A stretch of 64,000 bases of DNA from an uncultured Caulobacter sp. (GTDB lineage Bacteria; Pseudomonadota; Alphaproteobacteria; Caulobacterales; Caulobacteraceae), in assembly GCF_947036865.1 (NCBI RefSeq), contig NZ_CAMQSF010000006.1, positions 58,460 through 122,459 on the forward strand, written 5' to 3'. Shown one piece after another: positions 44,282 to 53,346 of the stretch. The stretch's first letter is position 1. Each line of letters begins with the position of its first letter. The notes below the pieces were generated by a model, which was not told the origin of the DNA, did no database searches, and was given only the letters and a program-made list of their open reading frames with translations. The translations under genes were made by a program, and so were the position numbers.

Positions 44282-44932
44282 TCAGGCCTCGACGCCCACC
44301 CCGATCGGGCAGACCACGCCGGTGCCGCCGATGCCGCAATAGCCGCCAGGGTTCTTGGCGAGGTACTGCTGGTGATAGTCCTCGGCGAAATAGAACGGGC
44401 CGGCCGCGGCGATCTCGGTGGTGATCGCGCCCAGGCCCTTGGCCGACAGGGCCTGCTGATAGGCTTCCTTCGACTCCGCCGCCGCGGCGGCCTGGGCGTC
44501 GCTGGTGACATAGATCCCCGAGCGATACTGGGTGCCGATGTCGCCGCCCTGGCGCATGCCCTGGGTCGGGTCGTGGTTCTCCCAGAAGGTCTTCAGCAGC
44601 GCCTCGTAGGTGACGACCTTGGGGTCGAACACCACCAGCACCACCTCGGTGTGGCCGGTGCGGCCGGTGCAGACCTCCTCGTAGGTCGGGTTCGGCGTGA
44701 TGCCCGCCGCGTAGCCGGCGGCGGTCACATAGACGCCGGGAACCTGCCAGAACACCCGCTCCACGCCCCAGAAACAGCCCATGGCGAAGATCGCGGTCTC
44801 CAGGCCGTCGGGGTAGGGACCCTTCAGCGGGCGACCGTTGACGAAGTGCGTGGTCGCCGTGGGGATCGGCGCGGCGCGGCCGGGGAGGGCCGTGTCGGCG
44901 GTGGGCATTTCGAGGGACTTCTTGAACAGCAT
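44282..44932 (-). CDS. msrA: Peptide methionine sulfoxide reductase A
   Basis: A 216-residue cytoplasmic enzyme that reduces methionine-S-sulfoxide. The catalytic Cys53 is in [16 protein letters not shown]. Conserved [59 protein letters not shown] and [27 protein letters not shown] follow, the last holding the resolving-cysteine region. Length matches longer MsrA forms like that of E. coli. It is the last clearly host gene before tRNA-Ser. Confidence 0.95.
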   Translation of the reverse strand: MLFKKSLEMPTADTALPGRAAPIPTATTHFVNGRPLKGPYPDGLETAIFAMGCFWGVERVFWQVPGVYVTAAGYAAGITPNPTYEEVCTGRTGHTEVVLVVFDPKVVTYEALLKTFWENHDPTQGMRQGGDIGTQYRSGIYVTSDAQAAAAAESKEAYQQALSAKGLGAITTEIAAAGPFYFAEDYHQQYLAKNPGGYCGIGGTGVVCPIGVGVEA

Positions 44933-45089
44933 GGCGCGGCCCTTTCGCAGGCGGGGATTTCGCGTCGCCAGATATAGTGCCGGCCCCCGCCGTTTTCATC
45001 CCGTTACGCGCTTGCTACCGGCCGGCCCCTGAGTATATTGCGCGCCTTCCCGCGCCGGGGGTCTCAACCACCCTCGTCTCGAACGCGCT

Positions 45090-45179
45090 GGTGAGGTGGC
45101 CGAGTGGTTGAAGGCGCACGCCTGGAACGCGTGTATAGGGGAAACTCTATCGAGGGTTCGAATCCCTCTCTCACCGCCA
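45090..45179 (+). tRNA. tRNA-Ser (GGA anticodon)
   Basis: The 90-nt gene folds as a class II tRNA. The acceptor stem GGTGAGG pairs with TCTCACC, discriminator G, CCA encoded. D-arm GGCCGAGTGGTTGAAGGC, anticodon stem-loop CACGC-CTGGAAC-GCGTG with anticodon GGA, long variable arm (GTATAGGGGAAACTCTAT region) and T-arm GAGGGTTCGAATCCCTC are all present. Its 3' end is the insertion point of the mobile element: the recombinase gene on the other strand ends inside the last nine bases. Confidence 0.97.
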
Positions 45180-46796
45180 TTTCAGTCCCAAGCTGGGCAC
45201 GCCGATTCCCGCCGATTTCCCGCTGGAAACGGCTGTGAGCGTGCGCAGCAGCTCTCCCTTCGATCCCATGATGCGGACTTCGGTCTCCCCGACCTCGACC
45301 CGCTGGGCGAAAGCGCGCAGGTGATCCCGCCGATAGCCGCCCCCGTCGAGGCGGATGCGCTGCCGCGCCACGTCAGCGAACCGGCGCACGGTGGCGGGCG
45401 TCACCGCCCGATTGCCGGAGCTTTCGAGCATGGCCTGCGCCCGCTCGGCATCGACCTGCGCCTGGTCCCGAAGCGCCTTCAGCCCGGCGATGCGGTCCTT
45501 CAGCGCCGGGTCGGTAATATCGGCCACGCCTGATTCGATCGCGTCATAGAGGCGCTTGAGCCGAAGATCGGTCTCGGCCGCCCGGCGGTTCAATTCGGCG
45601 ATATGGTCCTGCCGGCGTTCGGCTCGCTCGTGGCGACGGTCGAGGACCGAGGCCAGCACCTCTTCCAGCCGGTCGGGCTGGAGTAGCCGATCCTCGATAT
45701 GGCTGGCGACGATGGTGTCGAGCTTCTCCATCGGGATCGAGCGGCCCGAGCAACCGGTCTCACCCTGCCGCGCCTTGATCGAGCAGGTGTAGTAGCGATA
45801 GCGCCCGCCCTTGCCGGTACGGATCGTCATGGCCCCGCCGCACTTCTCGCAGAAGCAGATCCCGGTCAGCAAGGTCGGCCCGCTGACCACGCGCGGCGGC
45901 GTGACCTTGGGATTGCGGGCTCTCAGATGCGCCTGCACCGCGTCGAAGGTCTCAAGGTCGATCAGCGGCGGCACGGGCACCGTGACGATCTCGCTGATGG
46001 GCTTCAGCTCCTTGGTCTTGGAGCGCTTGTTGAACTCATGCTCGCCGATATAGGTGCGGCGCGTCAGGATGCGGTGAAGCTGGCCGATGCCCCAGCGCCC
46101 GCCGTCACGGGTGAAGATGCTCCGGGCATTCAGATGGGATACGATCGCCTTGACGCCCATCGGGCCGGACGTGCCGTTGCCCTCCAGCGCCAGCCGGTAG
46201 ATCAGTCGCACGGTGTCGGCGTGCAGCGGATCGATCTCCAGCTTCTTCTTGGTCTTCGCCCCACGCTGCTCGGCTGCGACGATGCGATAGCCGATCGGTG
46301 GCAGCGCGCCGTTCCAGAAGCCCTGCCGGGCGTTCTCCTTGAGGGCGCGCATGACGTGCTTGCCGTTCTCCTTGGACTGATACTCGTCGAACAGCGCCAT
46401 GATCTGACGCATCATGTCGTGGATCGGATCGTCACCCAGTTCCTGCGTGATGGAAACGAGCCGGACGCCATTTTTGGCGAGCTTCCGGTAGTAATATTCC
46501 ATGTCGAAGGCGTCGCGGAAGAAGCGAGAGAAGCTGTGAACCAGCACCACGTCGAAGGACGCCGGTTTGGATGTGCCCGCCTCGATCATGCGCTGGAACT
46601 CGGGCCGGCGATCGTTGGTGGCGGTGTTGCCCGGCTCGACGAAGATTTCGACAAGCTGGTAGCCGCGCGCCTGGCAATAGGCTTCGCCTTGCTTGCGCTG
46701 GTCTGGGATGGACACGTCATGCTCGGCCTGCCGCGCGGTCGAGACGCGGAGATAGAGGGCGGCGCGCGTGGCGACCAGCGGAGCTTCTTTATTCAT
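45171..46796 (-). CDS. Large serine recombinase (integrase of the element)
   Basis: A 541-residue DNA recombinase with AAGGAG before ATG 46796. The resolvase-type catalytic domain starts with [30 protein letters not shown], with nucleophile Ser19; [12 protein letters not shown] and [46 protein letters not shown] lead to the recombinase domain (to about residue 300). A zinc ribbon ([10 protein letters not shown]...[17 protein letters not shown], about 312-345) and a coiled coil (about 370-450) follow, the standard layout for large serine integrases. The last codons, Trp-Arg-stop, lie within the tRNA-Ser 3' end. The start overlaps the preceding HTH gene. Confidence 0.93.
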   Translation of the reverse strand: MNKEAPLVATRAALYLRVSTARQAEHDVSIPDQRKQGEAYCQARGYQLVEIFVEPGNTATNDRRPEFQRMIEAGTSKPASFDVVLVHSFSRFFRDAFDMEYYYRKLAKNGVRLVSITQELGDDPIHDMMRQIMALFDEYQSKENGKHVMRALKENARQGFWNGALPPIGYRIVAAEQRGAKTKKKLEIDPLHADTVRLIYRLALEGNGTSGPMGVKAIVSHLNARSIFTRDGGRWGIGQLHRILTRRTYIGEHEFNKRSKTKELKPISEIVTVPVPPLIDLETFDAVQAHLRARNPKVTPPRVVSGPTLLTGICFCEKCGGAMTIRTGKGGRYRYYTCSIKARQGETGCSGRSIPMEKLDTIVASHIEDRLLQPDRLEEVLASVLDRRHERAERRQDHIAELNRRAAETDLRLKRLYDAIESGVADITDPALKDRIAGLKALRDQAQVDAERAQAMLESSGNRAVTPATVRRFADVARQRIRLDGGGYRRDHLRAFAQRVEVGETEVRIMGSKGELLRTLTAVSSGKSAGIGVPSLGLKWR

Positions 46797-47190
46797 GGTC
46801 GTTCTCCTTGCGGCGGGATGGCTGGCGGCGTGGACCAGTCAACGCCAATTCCAGCACGACGCGATCGTGGATGAGTTTGGGTGCGAGCTTTCGCCCGCTG
46901 CGCTCCATGCGGATCAGGCCGCAACCGATCATCGTCTTGAGTGTGCGCGAGAGGTTGGACTTGGCGCGATCGGATAGCGCCGCCAGTTCGTCGAGCGAGT
47001 CCGGGGCCTGCTCTGCGATGATGCGCAGCATCTCGCGATTGGGAGCCGAAAGAATGCGGGCAAAGGATTCGGTCGAGGCGAACCAGGCGGTGGGATCACC
47101 CGGCGACGGCTTCTCCTCGCCCTGTGCGATGCGCAGTGTGCGGGCTTTCATCTCCTCGGGATCGGCGATGCCGACCTTCAGCGTTGTCAT
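46789..47190 (-). CDS. Small winged-helix regulator coupled to the recombinase
   Basis: A 133-residue protein; ATG 47190 has GGAGG eight bases upstream. The C-terminal half is a MarR/ArsR-like winged helix: SFARILSAPNREMLRIIAEQAPDSLDELAALSDRAKSNLSRTLKTMIGCGLIRMERSGRKLAPKLIHDRVVLEL. The N-terminal MTTLKVGIADPEEMKARTLRIAQGE is typical of this small regulator family. Its stop overlaps the recombinase start (ATGAATAA), so both are translated together. A palindrome covering a predicted promoter lies 75 bp upstream, suggesting it regulates itself and the recombinase, hence integration/excision. Confidence 0.82.
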   Translation of the reverse strand: MTTLKVGIADPEEMKARTLRIAQGEEKPSPGDPTAWFASTESFARILSAPNREMLRIIAEQAPDSLDELAALSDRAKSNLSRTLKTMIGCGLIRMERSGRKLAPKLIHDRVVLELALTGPRRQPSRRKENDHE

Positions 47191-47264
47191 GGCGTATTGC
47201 CTCCGTCTGGCGCCCGCCGGGCCTGACCAAGGTCTTCGACGGCGGATCGGAAAATCACCGCCTA

Positions 47265-47293
47265 TAGTTATCATCACAGAGTAACTACTTCAA
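47265..47293 (-). promoter_or_regulatory. Promoter and operator of the regulator-recombinase operon
   Basis: On the minus strand, TTGAAG (plus 47288-47293) and TAACTA (plus 47265-47270) are 17 bp apart and can serve as -35 and -10. The spacer and -10 form the inverted repeat TAGTTA-N11-TAACTA (47265-47287). A repressor bound there would hide the promoter, consistent with self-regulation. Confidence 0.55.
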
Positions 47294-47336
47294 GTGAAAA
47301 TGCGTCCGGACGGGCATAGCCAGGGCCGATCACGGC

Positions 47337-47555
47337 TCACTTGGACGGCCCGAATAGCTCGTCGAAGATGTCGCCGAACCATGCCTCGAACAGGTCGATC
47401 TCGGCCTCCGTCACCGGCACGCGCTCGGGCCAGTCGTCAGTGACGGTCCAGGTCTCGACATCGTGTTTCGGCGGTCGGCCGATGCGCGGGGCTGGCGTCT
47501 CGATGTCGTCCTGCGGGATATAGTCGTAGAGGTCGTCGGGCAGAGCGCCGGACAT
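47337..47555 (-). CDS. Small acidic protein of the element, unknown function
   Basis: A 72-residue protein, MSGALPDDLYDYIPQDDIETP...PRIGRPPKHDVETWTVTDDWPERVPVTEAEIDLFEAWFGDIFDELFGPSK, strongly acidic with a helical end. The frame is open upstream to 47777, and ATG 47600 is an alternative start; none has a good ribosome-binding site. I do not recognise a family. Position between the recombinase and transfer operons suggests an accessory or antirestriction-like role, but that is a guess. Confidence 0.5.
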   Translation of the reverse strand: MSGALPDDLYDYIPQDDIETPAPRIGRPPKHDVETWTVTDDWPERVPVTEAEIDLFEAWFGDIFDELFGPSK

Positions 47556-47786
47556 GATACGGAGCCGGCGTCGCGGGCGATCAGCGGCGCGCCGGGACAT
47601 GGGAATCACGTTGTGTGAGATGATCAACCGTAACGACACCTGACCCTTCATCCTGCTGCTGGCCTTCGCCCTGACGCCGCGCAATTCTTCCAGCATCGGC
47701 GGATTGCGCGAACTGTGAAGACGGCGCGTTGCGATATCGCGATCGGGTTTGGCGATCGGTCTGATGGAGATATGCAAGCGTCGGCA

Positions 47787-48029
47787 TCACGATGGCCCGC
47801 CCCCACTCCCCGGCATAGTCCGCCGCGCTTTCGCAAACGCGCGATCGGTGGCGATGAACCGCTCCAGCATCGGCACGATCAGGCGGACGGGATCGGTGGG
47901 CGGATGGTTGTTCTCGCGGCCGAGCACGTCGGCATAGGCGGTCAGGTCGCGGTGGAGGTCGGCGGGCAGTTCGACCGTCACCTTCACCGGCTTATCGTCG
48001 GCAATCGGTCCGAGCTTCAGCTTTGTCAT
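47787..48029 (-). CDS. DUF2274-type protein, last gene of the trb operon
   Basis: An 80-residue protein: MTKLKLGPIADDKPVKVTVELPADLHRDLTAYADVLGRENNHPPTDPVRLIVPMLERFIATDRAFAKARR. It looks like a ribbon-helix-helix fold (strand, then two helices), as in the DUF2274 family regularly found after trbI. Its ATG overlaps the trbI stop (ATGA), so translation is coupled. It may bind DNA and tune the operon; no function is proven. Confidence 0.85.
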   Translation of the reverse strand: MTKLKLGPIADDKPVKVTVELPADLHRDLTAYADVLGRENNHPPTDPVRLIVPMLERFIATDRAFAKARRTMPGSGGGPS

Positions 48030-49261
48030 GGCGTGGCTCCGTATGGTTCGAGCACGAGATCGCGGGTGACGATGACACGGACGGGGAATCCTGGCCGGAT
48101 GGTGAGGGTCGGCTGGACGTTGAGCTGGCGGCGGACGATCTGCTGACCGGCGTCGTTGATGGTGTCCTGCGCACCGTCGCGGATGGCGCCGATCAGCCGG
48201 TCGTTCTGATCGGTAGCGAGTTCGGCACCTACGCCGAGCAGCGTCGAGAGGGCGGCGGCCTTCGCCAGATCCCACCAGTGGTAATCGACGCCGTCCTCCA
48301 ATCCCGCATAGCCTTCGGCGTCCGCGCCCGGCTGGCGCTCCAGCACGATCGACCGGCCGGTCGGCAGGATCAGCCGGTTCCAGACCAGCAGGACGCGGCG
48401 CTGACCGAAGCCGACGCCGTTGTCGTACTGGCCGATCAATCGCGTGCCCTGCGGCACGAGCAGGATGCGGCCGGTCGGGCTGTCATAGACATTCTCCGTG
48501 ACCTGGGCGGTGATCTGGCCGGGCAGATCGGAGCGGATGCCGGTGATGAGCGCGGCCGGAATTACCGCTCCGGCTTGCAGGATGTTCGGCGAGGCTGGTG
48601 CCGTGACGCGATCGGGCGCGACGGTACGCCGGTCGGCCGCCTGATTGAGGAAGGCAAGTTGCCGGTCCTGGGCCGAAGGCGTCGCCGGCTGAGGCGCGAG
48701 GCCGAGGCTGGCCAGGTCCGGCAGGGACGGCGTGGCATTGGCGGTCGTGGTCGCCGGTGACGCCACGTTGCGCGTCTCGGTGGAGGCGAACAGCCGGCCG
48801 GTCCGCGCCGCTTCGATTTCCTGAAGCCGGCGCTGCTCTTCGGCGCTGAGACCCGGCGGCGTCGCGGTGGGTGCGCCAATGCCCGGCGCAGGCACGGGCT
48901 GACCGCGATTCTGGGCGTCGAGGATCGGCCGACCGAGATCGCCGGGCAACGCCGGGCCGAGAACGGGGCCGGTATAGTCCTTCGGCAGACCGGCCAGACC
49001 GTCTGGGGTCGAGCGGTTGTCGGTAGAGATCAGCTCCTCCGGCCTACCGCCATCGCGGGTCTGAAGGGCGTAGATCAGCGCGCCGCCGATACTGAGGCTG
49101 CCGACCAGGCCCAGACCGGCGAGCACCTTGCGCGACAGACGGGTGACGCGCGGGGGCTCGGCCCGCAGCCGCATGGGTGCGGCGGGTTCGCCGGTCAACG
49201 GGCGGGCGTCATCGTCATCCGGCTCAGGCGTCAGCTTCTTCTCGGGACCGATGTCGCTCAC
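48026..49261 (-). CDS. trbI: Conjugal transfer protein TrbI (VirB10-like)
   Basis: A 411-residue envelope-spanning protein starting at GTG 49261 behind GGGAGG; the GTG overlaps the trbG stop. After a ~45-residue cytoplasmic tail comes one membrane helix (LAGLGLVGSLSIGGALIYAL), a Pro-rich periplasmic linker, and the conserved VirB10 domain (IPAALITGIRSDLPGQITAQVTENVYDSPTGRILLVPQGTRLIGQYDNGVGFGQRRVLLVWNRLILPTGRSI...GAELATDQ). It joins the inner-membrane motor to the outer-membrane core of the secretion channel. Confidence 0.95.
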   Translation of the reverse strand: MSDIGPEKKLTPEPDDDDARPLTGEPAAPMRLRAEPPRVTRLSRKVLAGLGLVGSLSIGGALIYALQTRDGGRPEELISTDNRSTPDGLAGLPKDYTGPVLGPALPGDLGRPILDAQNRGQPVPAPGIGAPTATPPGLSAEEQRRLQEIEAARTGRLFASTETRNVASPATTTANATPSLPDLASLGLAPQPATPSAQDRQLAFLNQAADRRTVAPDRVTAPASPNILQAGAVIPAALITGIRSDLPGQITAQVTENVYDSPTGRILLVPQGTRLIGQYDNGVGFGQRRVLLVWNRLILPTGRSIVLERQPGADAEGYAGLEDGVDYHWWDLAKAAALSTLLGVGAELATDQNDRLIGAIRDGAQDTINDAGQQIVRRQLNVQPTLTIRPGFPVRVIVTRDLVLEPYGATP

Positions 49262-50283
49262 GATGCCGGCCTCCCGTCGGTGCGGGTGATGCGGACGCGG
49301 CGCTGGGTGTCGCCCGTGCCGAAGCGCAGTTCGGCGGCGGCGAACAGCCGGTCGACGATCATGTGCCGGCCGCGAACCCGGTAGTTGACCAGCTCGGAGG
49401 TGTCGCCCTCGGGACCGACCACGAACAGCGGCGGCATCTCTCCTTGCGCGATGCCGCGCGGGAATTCGATGAACACCTGTCGGCCATCGTCGAAGGCGCG
49501 CAACGGCCGCCACGGCGCGCGGTCGCCCTCGATCAAATATCGGAAGTTGACGTTGGCGAGATCCACGCCGTTTGCGATGGGCTGAGCGGCCTCCGCTTGG
49601 GCGTTCTGCCGGCGCAGGGCGATGAGCTGGTCCTGCGGATACTGCCAGGAGACGGACGCCATATAGGTCCGCTCGGTCGAGCGCAGCTCCATGTGATAAG
49701 TGCGCAGGTTGGTGTTGATGACGAGGTTGGTCATCAGCTCGGGCCGCGTCGGCTTCACCAGGATATGCACCTGCTGGGTCACGCCGGAGCCGCTCAGCGT
49801 GTCGCCGATGATCCAGCGCACGGTGTCGCCGGCAGCGACCGGGCCGGAGCCGACGAGGGTTTCGCCCGGCTGGAGCGCGATGTCGGTGATCTGGCCGACG
49901 GCGGTGTAGACCTGATAGAGCGCGCCGCCGGTATAGGGATAGACCTGCATGGCATTGATGAAGCCGTCCCGCACCGGCTGGATGCGTGCGGCGGCGTTTG
50001 CCTGATTGACGCGGGCGGCCGGATCGGTCGGCTCCGGTGTCTGGCGCGACCGCTCCACCGGCTTCATCTGGCCGGGCAACGGCAAGGGACGCGGCAATTC
50101 GACGACGGTGACGGGCGACGGCGGATCGACGGTCTGCACGGCGGGCGCGGCATCGTCATAGGCGATCTCGGGCGGTTTTTGCGTCGTGGCGCAGCCGGCG
50201 AGCGCCGACGTGCAAAGCAGGAAAGCCGCGAACGCGGATGTGCGGGAAGCCGGCTTCCCGGCGTTACGGAAAGACGGTCTCAT
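49258..50283 (-). CDS. trbG: Conjugal transfer protein TrbG (VirB9-like), lipoprotein
   Basis: A 341-residue protein whose ATG overlaps the trbF stop. The N-terminus has a signal with lipobox ALAGC at about residue 31. The VirB9 domain includes RDGFINAMQVYPYTGGALYQVYTAVGQITDIALQPGETL, TQQVHILVKPTRPELMTNLVINTNLRTYHMELRST and FRYLIEGDRAPWRPLRAFDDGRQVFIEFP. It forms the outer-membrane core ring with TrbI. Confidence 0.95.
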   Translation of the reverse strand: MRPSFRNAGKPASRTSAFAAFLLCTSALAGCATTQKPPEIAYDDAAPAVQTVDPPSPVTVVELPRPLPLPGQMKPVERSRQTPEPTDPAARVNQANAAARIQPVRDGFINAMQVYPYTGGALYQVYTAVGQITDIALQPGETLVGSGPVAAGDTVRWIIGDTLSGSGVTQQVHILVKPTRPELMTNLVINTNLRTYHMELRSTERTYMASVSWQYPQDQLIALRRQNAQAEAAQPIANGVDLANVNFRYLIEGDRAPWRPLRAFDDGRQVFIEFPRGIAQGEMPPLFVVGPEGDTSELVNYRVRGRHMIVDRLFAAAELRFGTGDTQRRVRITRTDGRPAS

Positions 50284-50963
50284 TGACCCAGCTCCTTCGA
50301 CCAGTTGATGGCGTTGACGTAGATTCCGAGCGGATTGGCCCGGAGTTTTTCGGCGTCGCGCGGCGGCGCTACAGCAATGGTCAGGATGGCGGTCCAGCGC
50401 GAGGTTTCCGCGAGGCTGCCATCCTGATAGCGGCGCTCGACCCAGGCGACGCGGAAGCTGTCGGGCGATGCGCGGATGACGGACGACACCTCGATGGCGA
50501 TCTGTTGCTTGCCGACCTTGGTGAAGGGGTCGTTGACGCGGGCATAGTCATTGAGCGCCATCGCGCCGCGATCGGTGGTGAACTCGTAAGCGCGCAGCCA
50601 GTTCTGCCGCACGATGATGGCGTCGGCCGGGATCGAGCGGACCTGCTCGATGAAGCGCGCCAGATGCCAGGCGATCTGCGGATCGGTCGGACGGTAGTCG
50701 GCTTGCGCCGGTGCGATGGCCTGCGCCTGTCCGAGCCGGTCGACCTGCACCACCCACGGCACGATCGAGCCGTTGGCCGATTGCCAGACCAACGCGCCGG
50801 ACAATCCGGCCGACAGGATCAGCGAGCCGAAGGCCATGAGCCGCCAGTTCTTCGCCTGAACGCGGGCCGAGCCGATGCGCTCATCCCAGACCTGGGCGGC
50901 GCGTTGGTAAGGGGTCTCGGGTTGCGGCGTCTTGCCGTAGTGGGTGGAGGGTCGTTTGAACAT
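50280..50963 (-). CDS. trbF: Conjugal transfer protein TrbF (VirB8-like)
   Basis: A 227-residue inner-membrane protein. The cytoplasmic N-terminus (KTPQPETPYQRAAQVWDERIGSARVQAKNWR) is followed by one helix (MAFGSLILSAGLSGALVW) and a periplasmic NTF2-like VirB8 domain (AWHLARFIEQVRSIPADAIIVRQNWLRAYEF...FRVAWVERRYQDGSLAETSRWTAILTI). The start shares one base with the trbL stop (TGATG). It is an assembly factor of the channel. Confidence 0.95.
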   Translation of the reverse strand: MFKRPSTHYGKTPQPETPYQRAAQVWDERIGSARVQAKNWRLMAFGSLILSAGLSGALVWQSANGSIVPWVVQVDRLGQAQAIAPAQADYRPTDPQIAWHLARFIEQVRSIPADAIIVRQNWLRAYEFTTDRGAMALNDYARVNDPFTKVGKQQIAIEVSSVIRASPDSFRVAWVERRYQDGSLAETSRWTAILTIAVAPPRDAEKLRANPLGIYVNAINWSKELGQ

Positions 50964-52264
50964 CAGCGGTCGCTTTCGGAGAGGTTGACGGAAGAGCCGC
51001 CGCCATGGCTATCGCCAGACTTGACGGCATGGGCAGCGGCCTGGACACCGTGGGAGGCTTGCTGGCCGCGCTTCATGCGCTTGGCCCATGCGGGTGGGCC
51101 GCCAGCGCTGGCGGACGAAGACGATGCGGATGGCGCGTCGGCGCTATCCGGCGCGGCCTCGCCGCTGACCGACCGTTCGCCGGCCTGGAAGCTGTCCTTC
51201 ATGGAGGCGGCGGCACGTTTGAACGGGCTAGCGATGGCGGAACCGGCCTTGGACGCGCTCGTGCTGGCGACGCCTGACGCGCCACCCGCGCGATAGGCAG
51301 CCGTGGCTCCACCGGCGAGGCTCGCACCGCCTCGTGCGGCAGCGGCAGCCCCTCCGGCCAGAGCGGCGCCACCGGATGTGACGGCGCCGATTGCAGCACC
51401 TCCGGCGGCGACCATGCCGCCTGCCGCCAGACCCGTTCCGATCGCCGCGCCCGCGCCGAGTTGAGGGCCGCCGGAAACCAGCCCGTTGGCGATGCCGGGA
51501 CCGAAGATGCCGAGGCCAAGCAACGAGAGCGCGGCCAGTACGATCGCCATCGCGTCGTCGATCGTCGGCGCGGCGCCGCCGAATCCGGCGGTGAACTGGC
51601 TGAACAGCGTCGAGCCGATGCCGATGATGACGGCCAGCACTAGCACCTTGATGCCGGACGAGATGACGTTGCCCAGCACCCGTTCAGCCATGAAGGCGGA
51701 CTTGCCGAACAGCCCGAAGGGAATGAGCACGAAGCCGGCGAGCGTCGTCAGCTTGAACTCGATCAGGGTGACGAAAAGCTGGATGGCGAGGATGAAGAAG
51801 GCGAGCAACACCAGCGCCCAGGCGAACAGCAGGCAGGCGATCTGGATGAAGTTCTCGAAGAAGGAGATCCAGCCCATCAGGCCGGAGATGGATTCCAGCA
51901 GCGGCCGTCCGGCGTCCAAGCCGACCTGCGCCACCTTGCCGGGGCGCAGGAGATCGGTGGTCGTGAACCCCGTGCCAGATGCCTTCAGGCCGAGACCGGC
52001 GAAGCTCTCGAAGACGATCCGTGCAAGGTTGTTCCAGTTGCCGATGATGTAGGCGAAGACCCCGACGAACAGGGTCTTCTTGATGAGCCGGCCGATGATG
52101 TCGTCGTCGCCGCCCAACGACCAGAACAGCGCCGCGAGCGTCACATCGATGACGATCAGCGTCGTGGCGATGAAGGCGACCTCGCCCGACAGCAGGCCGA
52201 AGCCGCTATCGATGTAGCGGGTGAAGACGGCCAGGAACTGGTCGATGACGCCGGTGCCGCCCAT
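50963..52264 (-). CDS. trbL: Conjugal transfer protein TrbL (VirB6-like)
   Basis: A 433-residue polytopic inner-membrane protein; ATG 52264 has GGGGAG upstream. The first ~300 residues contain at least six hydrophobic segments (VAFIATTLIVIDVTLAALFWSLG; FVGVFAYIIGNW; FAWALVLLAFFILAIQLFVTLIEFKLTTLAGFVLIPFGLFG; AIVLAALSLLGLGIFGPG). The C-terminal ~130 residues are Ala/Gly/Ser-rich and low in complexity, as usual for TrbL. It forms part of the inner-membrane path for the transferred DNA. Confidence 0.95.
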   Translation of the reverse strand: MGGTGVIDQFLAVFTRYIDSGFGLLSGEVAFIATTLIVIDVTLAALFWSLGGDDDIIGRLIKKTLFVGVFAYIIGNWNNLARIVFESFAGLGLKASGTGFTTTDLLRPGKVAQVGLDAGRPLLESISGLMGWISFFENFIQIACLLFAWALVLLAFFILAIQLFVTLIEFKLTTLAGFVLIPFGLFGKSAFMAERVLGNVISSGIKVLVLAVIIGIGSTLFSQFTAGFGGAAPTIDDAMAIVLAALSLLGLGIFGPGIANGLVSGGPQLGAGAAIGTGLAAGGMVAAGGAAIGAVTSGGAALAGGAAAAARGGASLAGGATAAYRAGGASGVASTSASKAGSAIASPFKRAAASMKDSFQAGERSVSGEAAPDSADAPSASSSSASAGGPPAWAKRMKRGQQASHGVQAAAHAVKSGDSHGGGSSVNLSESDR

Positions 52265-52266
52265 GG

Positions 52267-52566
52267 TCAGCGCTCCCCGACCGAGTTGGGTTCGGTCGGT
52301 GCGATCGGTTGGGTCTTGATGCCGAGGAAGCGGTCGCGGCTCTCGGCCCAGACGCGCAGGCATTCGGCGTCACGCGCGCCGGCCTCTCCGAGGCGCTGGC
52401 ACCGGCGCTGTCCCTCACGCAGCGGATCGGGAGCGGACGGCGCGACCATAGGCATGGCTGCGTTCGTCGGCGGCTCGTCCTGACGGGTCATCTCGATCGC
52501 CGTGGCCGTCACGGCGATGGCGACGAAGATGACCGCGCCAAGGCGCGCGAGGGTCTTGCCGTCCAT
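52267..52566 (-). CDS. trbK: TrbK-type (trbK-alt) small membrane protein
   Basis: A 99-residue protein with one N-terminal helix (LARLGAVIFVAIAVTATAIEM) and a soluble tail ending in REGQRRCQRLGEAGARDAECLRVWAESRDRFLGI, the cysteine pair pattern of the alternative TrbK family. In related plasmids TrbK gives entry exclusion; for this version that role is inferred from position. It lies between trbJ and trbL with a 2-bp gap to trbL. Confidence 0.85.
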   Translation of the reverse strand: MDGKTLARLGAVIFVAIAVTATAIEMTRQDEPPTNAAMPMVAPSAPDPLREGQRRCQRLGEAGARDAECLRVWAESRDRFLGIKTQPIAPTEPNSVGER

Positions 52567-52581
52567 GGCGCTATCCCCCGC

Positions 52582-53346
52582 TCAGTTGTTGCCGTTGTTG
52601 AACATCTGCGCATTGCCGGGCTGATAGCCCGTGCCCGGCGCCAGGAAGCGACGGCGCTGCTCGCGACCCTGTTCGGCCGCCGCCGCCCGCTCGGCTTCGG
52701 TCAACGCCTGCGCCCGACCGTTGGCAGCGACCACGGCGGTGAGGTCGGCGAGCTGCTGGGCCTGAAGCGCGAGAAGCTGGTTGCCGGCCTGCGTCGCCTG
52801 AAGCGCGCCGGTCGCGGACTGGCTCGATCCGACCAGGGCCGACATCTGAGCGCGGTTGGTGTCGATATTGCCGACGACACCGGCCTGCACCTTCATCGCG
52901 TCCTGCAAGCCGCCGACGGTGTTCTGCCAGCGCGCGCGGGCGTCCGTGACCAGTTGCTGGTCGGAGGCCGACATCGAGACATTGCCGTATTTCTGGCTGA
53001 ACATCTGGTCGATCTGCTGGACGTCGAAGGCGATATTCTGCGCCTGATTGAGCAGTTGCTGCGTGCGCTGCACTGACTGCTGAAGCTGTTGCAGCGACGA
53101 ATATGGCAGGCTGGCGAGATTGCGGGCCTGGTTCATCAGCATCTGGGCTTCGTTCTGAAGCTGGGTGATCTGTTGATTGACCGACTGGAGCGTGCGCGCC
53201 GCCGTCAGGATGTTCTGCGCATAGTTCGACGGATCGAACACCACCCACTGCGCGGCCGCGGGCGTGGTGAACACCGGTGATAGCGCGATTGGCAGCGACA
53301 GGATGGATGCGGCGACAAACGCCGCGCGTGAACGACGAAACATCAT
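52582..53346 (-). CDS. trbJ: Conjugal transfer protein TrbJ (VirB5-like)
   Basis: A 254-residue exported protein with signal peptide (FVAASILSLPIALSPVFTTPAAA) followed by WVVFDPSNYAQNILTAARTLQSVNQQITQLQNEAQMLMNQARNLASLPYSSLQQLQQSVQRTQQLLNQAQ, a glutamine-rich helical hairpin typical of TrbJ. It is a probable minor pilus component. Its start overlaps the trbE stop (ATGATG region). Confidence 0.95.
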   Translation of the reverse strand: MMFRRSRAAFVAASILSLPIALSPVFTTPAAAQWVVFDPSNYAQNILTAARTLQSVNQQITQLQNEAQMLMNQARNLASLPYSSLQQLQQSVQRTQQLLNQAQNIAFDVQQIDQMFSQKYGNVSMSASDQQLVTDARARWQNTVGGLQDAMKVQAGVVGNIDTNRAQMSALVGSSQSATGALQATQAGNQLLALQAQQLADLTAVVAANGRAQALTEAERAAAAEQGREQRRRFLAPGTGYQPGNAQMFNNGNN

